A stretch of 64,000 bases of DNA. Origin: Rosistilla ulvae. Lineage in GTDB: Bacteria > Planctomycetota > Planctomycetia > Pirellulales > Pirellulaceae. The first letter of the stretch is position 1. Each line of letters starts with the position of its first letter. The position numbers and the translations under genes are program-made. Shown here in pieces: positions 63,909 to 64,000 of this stretch. The notes under the pieces were generated by a model. That model had not been told where the DNA came from. It ran no database searches and worked only from the letters and a program-made list of their open reading frames with translations. The stretch covers positions 5,767,798 through 5,831,797 of the forward strand of contig NZ_CP036261.1 in the NCBI RefSeq assembly GCF_007741475.1, read 5' to 3'.

Positions 63909-64000
63909 AGATGAATGCCTGAGAGGTTCGCAGTATACGCAATACGAAGCGCATTGCAGAGACGCGGTTTCCGGCGGACTAATCGGCCAATTCGCCCCCG

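Overview
The window looks like a planctomycete chromosome, most likely a Pirellulaceae relative of Rhodopirellula. The evidence is family content: two pairs of PSCyt-type DUF1549/DUF1553 proteins with Tat-exported DUF1501 proteins, a DUF1559 prepilin-like protein, a surface protein with an LEPR-XLL-like N-terminus, a free-standing alpha-2-macroglobulin, and a str operon whose EF-G resembles the spirochaete/planctomycete/delta-proteobacterial type. Genes lie on both strands in short operons. Several starts are TTG or GTG.

Layout. 0.1-7.1 kb: uvrA, then a DUF1501/PSCyt pair. 7.1-8.0 kb: a gene-free hub of palindromic repeats. 8.0-14.0 kb: a giant alpha-2-macroglobulin. 14.0-16.1 kb: a zeta-toxin-like cassette lying between an intact hydrolase gene and a copied piece of that gene's 3' end. 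16.3-16.8 kb: a repeat element split by a second palindromic element. 16.8-19.9 kb: rpsL-rpsG-fusA on the minus strand. 20.4-23.5 kb: a HEAT protein, an esterase and a thioredoxin-like lipoprotein. 23.7-29.1 kb: a persulfide/sulfide module (ArsR regulator, membrane rhodanese, CoA-disulfide reductase-rhodanese, exported rhodanese, FAD oxidoreductase), then a bacterioferritin. 29.1-32.6 kb: acylphosphatase, FHA-GAF-PP2C phosphatase, a TIM-barrel protein and an eIF1/SUI1-like factor. 32.7-36.1 kb: a minus-strand operon with an HTTM membrane protein fused to a receiver-like domain. 36.5-39.1 kb: flgL and fliW. 39.9-44.2 kb: the second PSCyt/DUF1501 pair. 44.5-54.0 kb: rimI, a YdcZ-like transporter, a FlgI-like HEAT lipoprotein, smc and a BatA-like protein. 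54.2-58.3 kb: the LEPR-XLL/SdrD protein and the DUF1559 protein. 58.4-59.95 kb: a GNAT-nitrilase fusion. 60.1 kb to the right edge: a tightly overlapping asparagine synthase-like / radical SAM / halogenase-type flavoprotein operon.

Most notable: (1) the right-edge three-gene cluster, which looks like an uncharacterised biosynthetic unit and continues or starts at the edge; (2) a compound palindromic repeat family present four times between 7 and 25 kb and not seen elsewhere in the window, one copy interrupted by another palindromic element; (3) the zeta cassette beside a duplicated gene end; (4) the persulfide module, whose regulator and first target share a putative operator; (5) a FlgI-like domain in a lipoprotein with HEAT repeats.

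All calls are from reading sequence and translations; no database search was run. Start codons were moved inward where a signal peptide, ribosome binding site or conserved N-terminus supported it.
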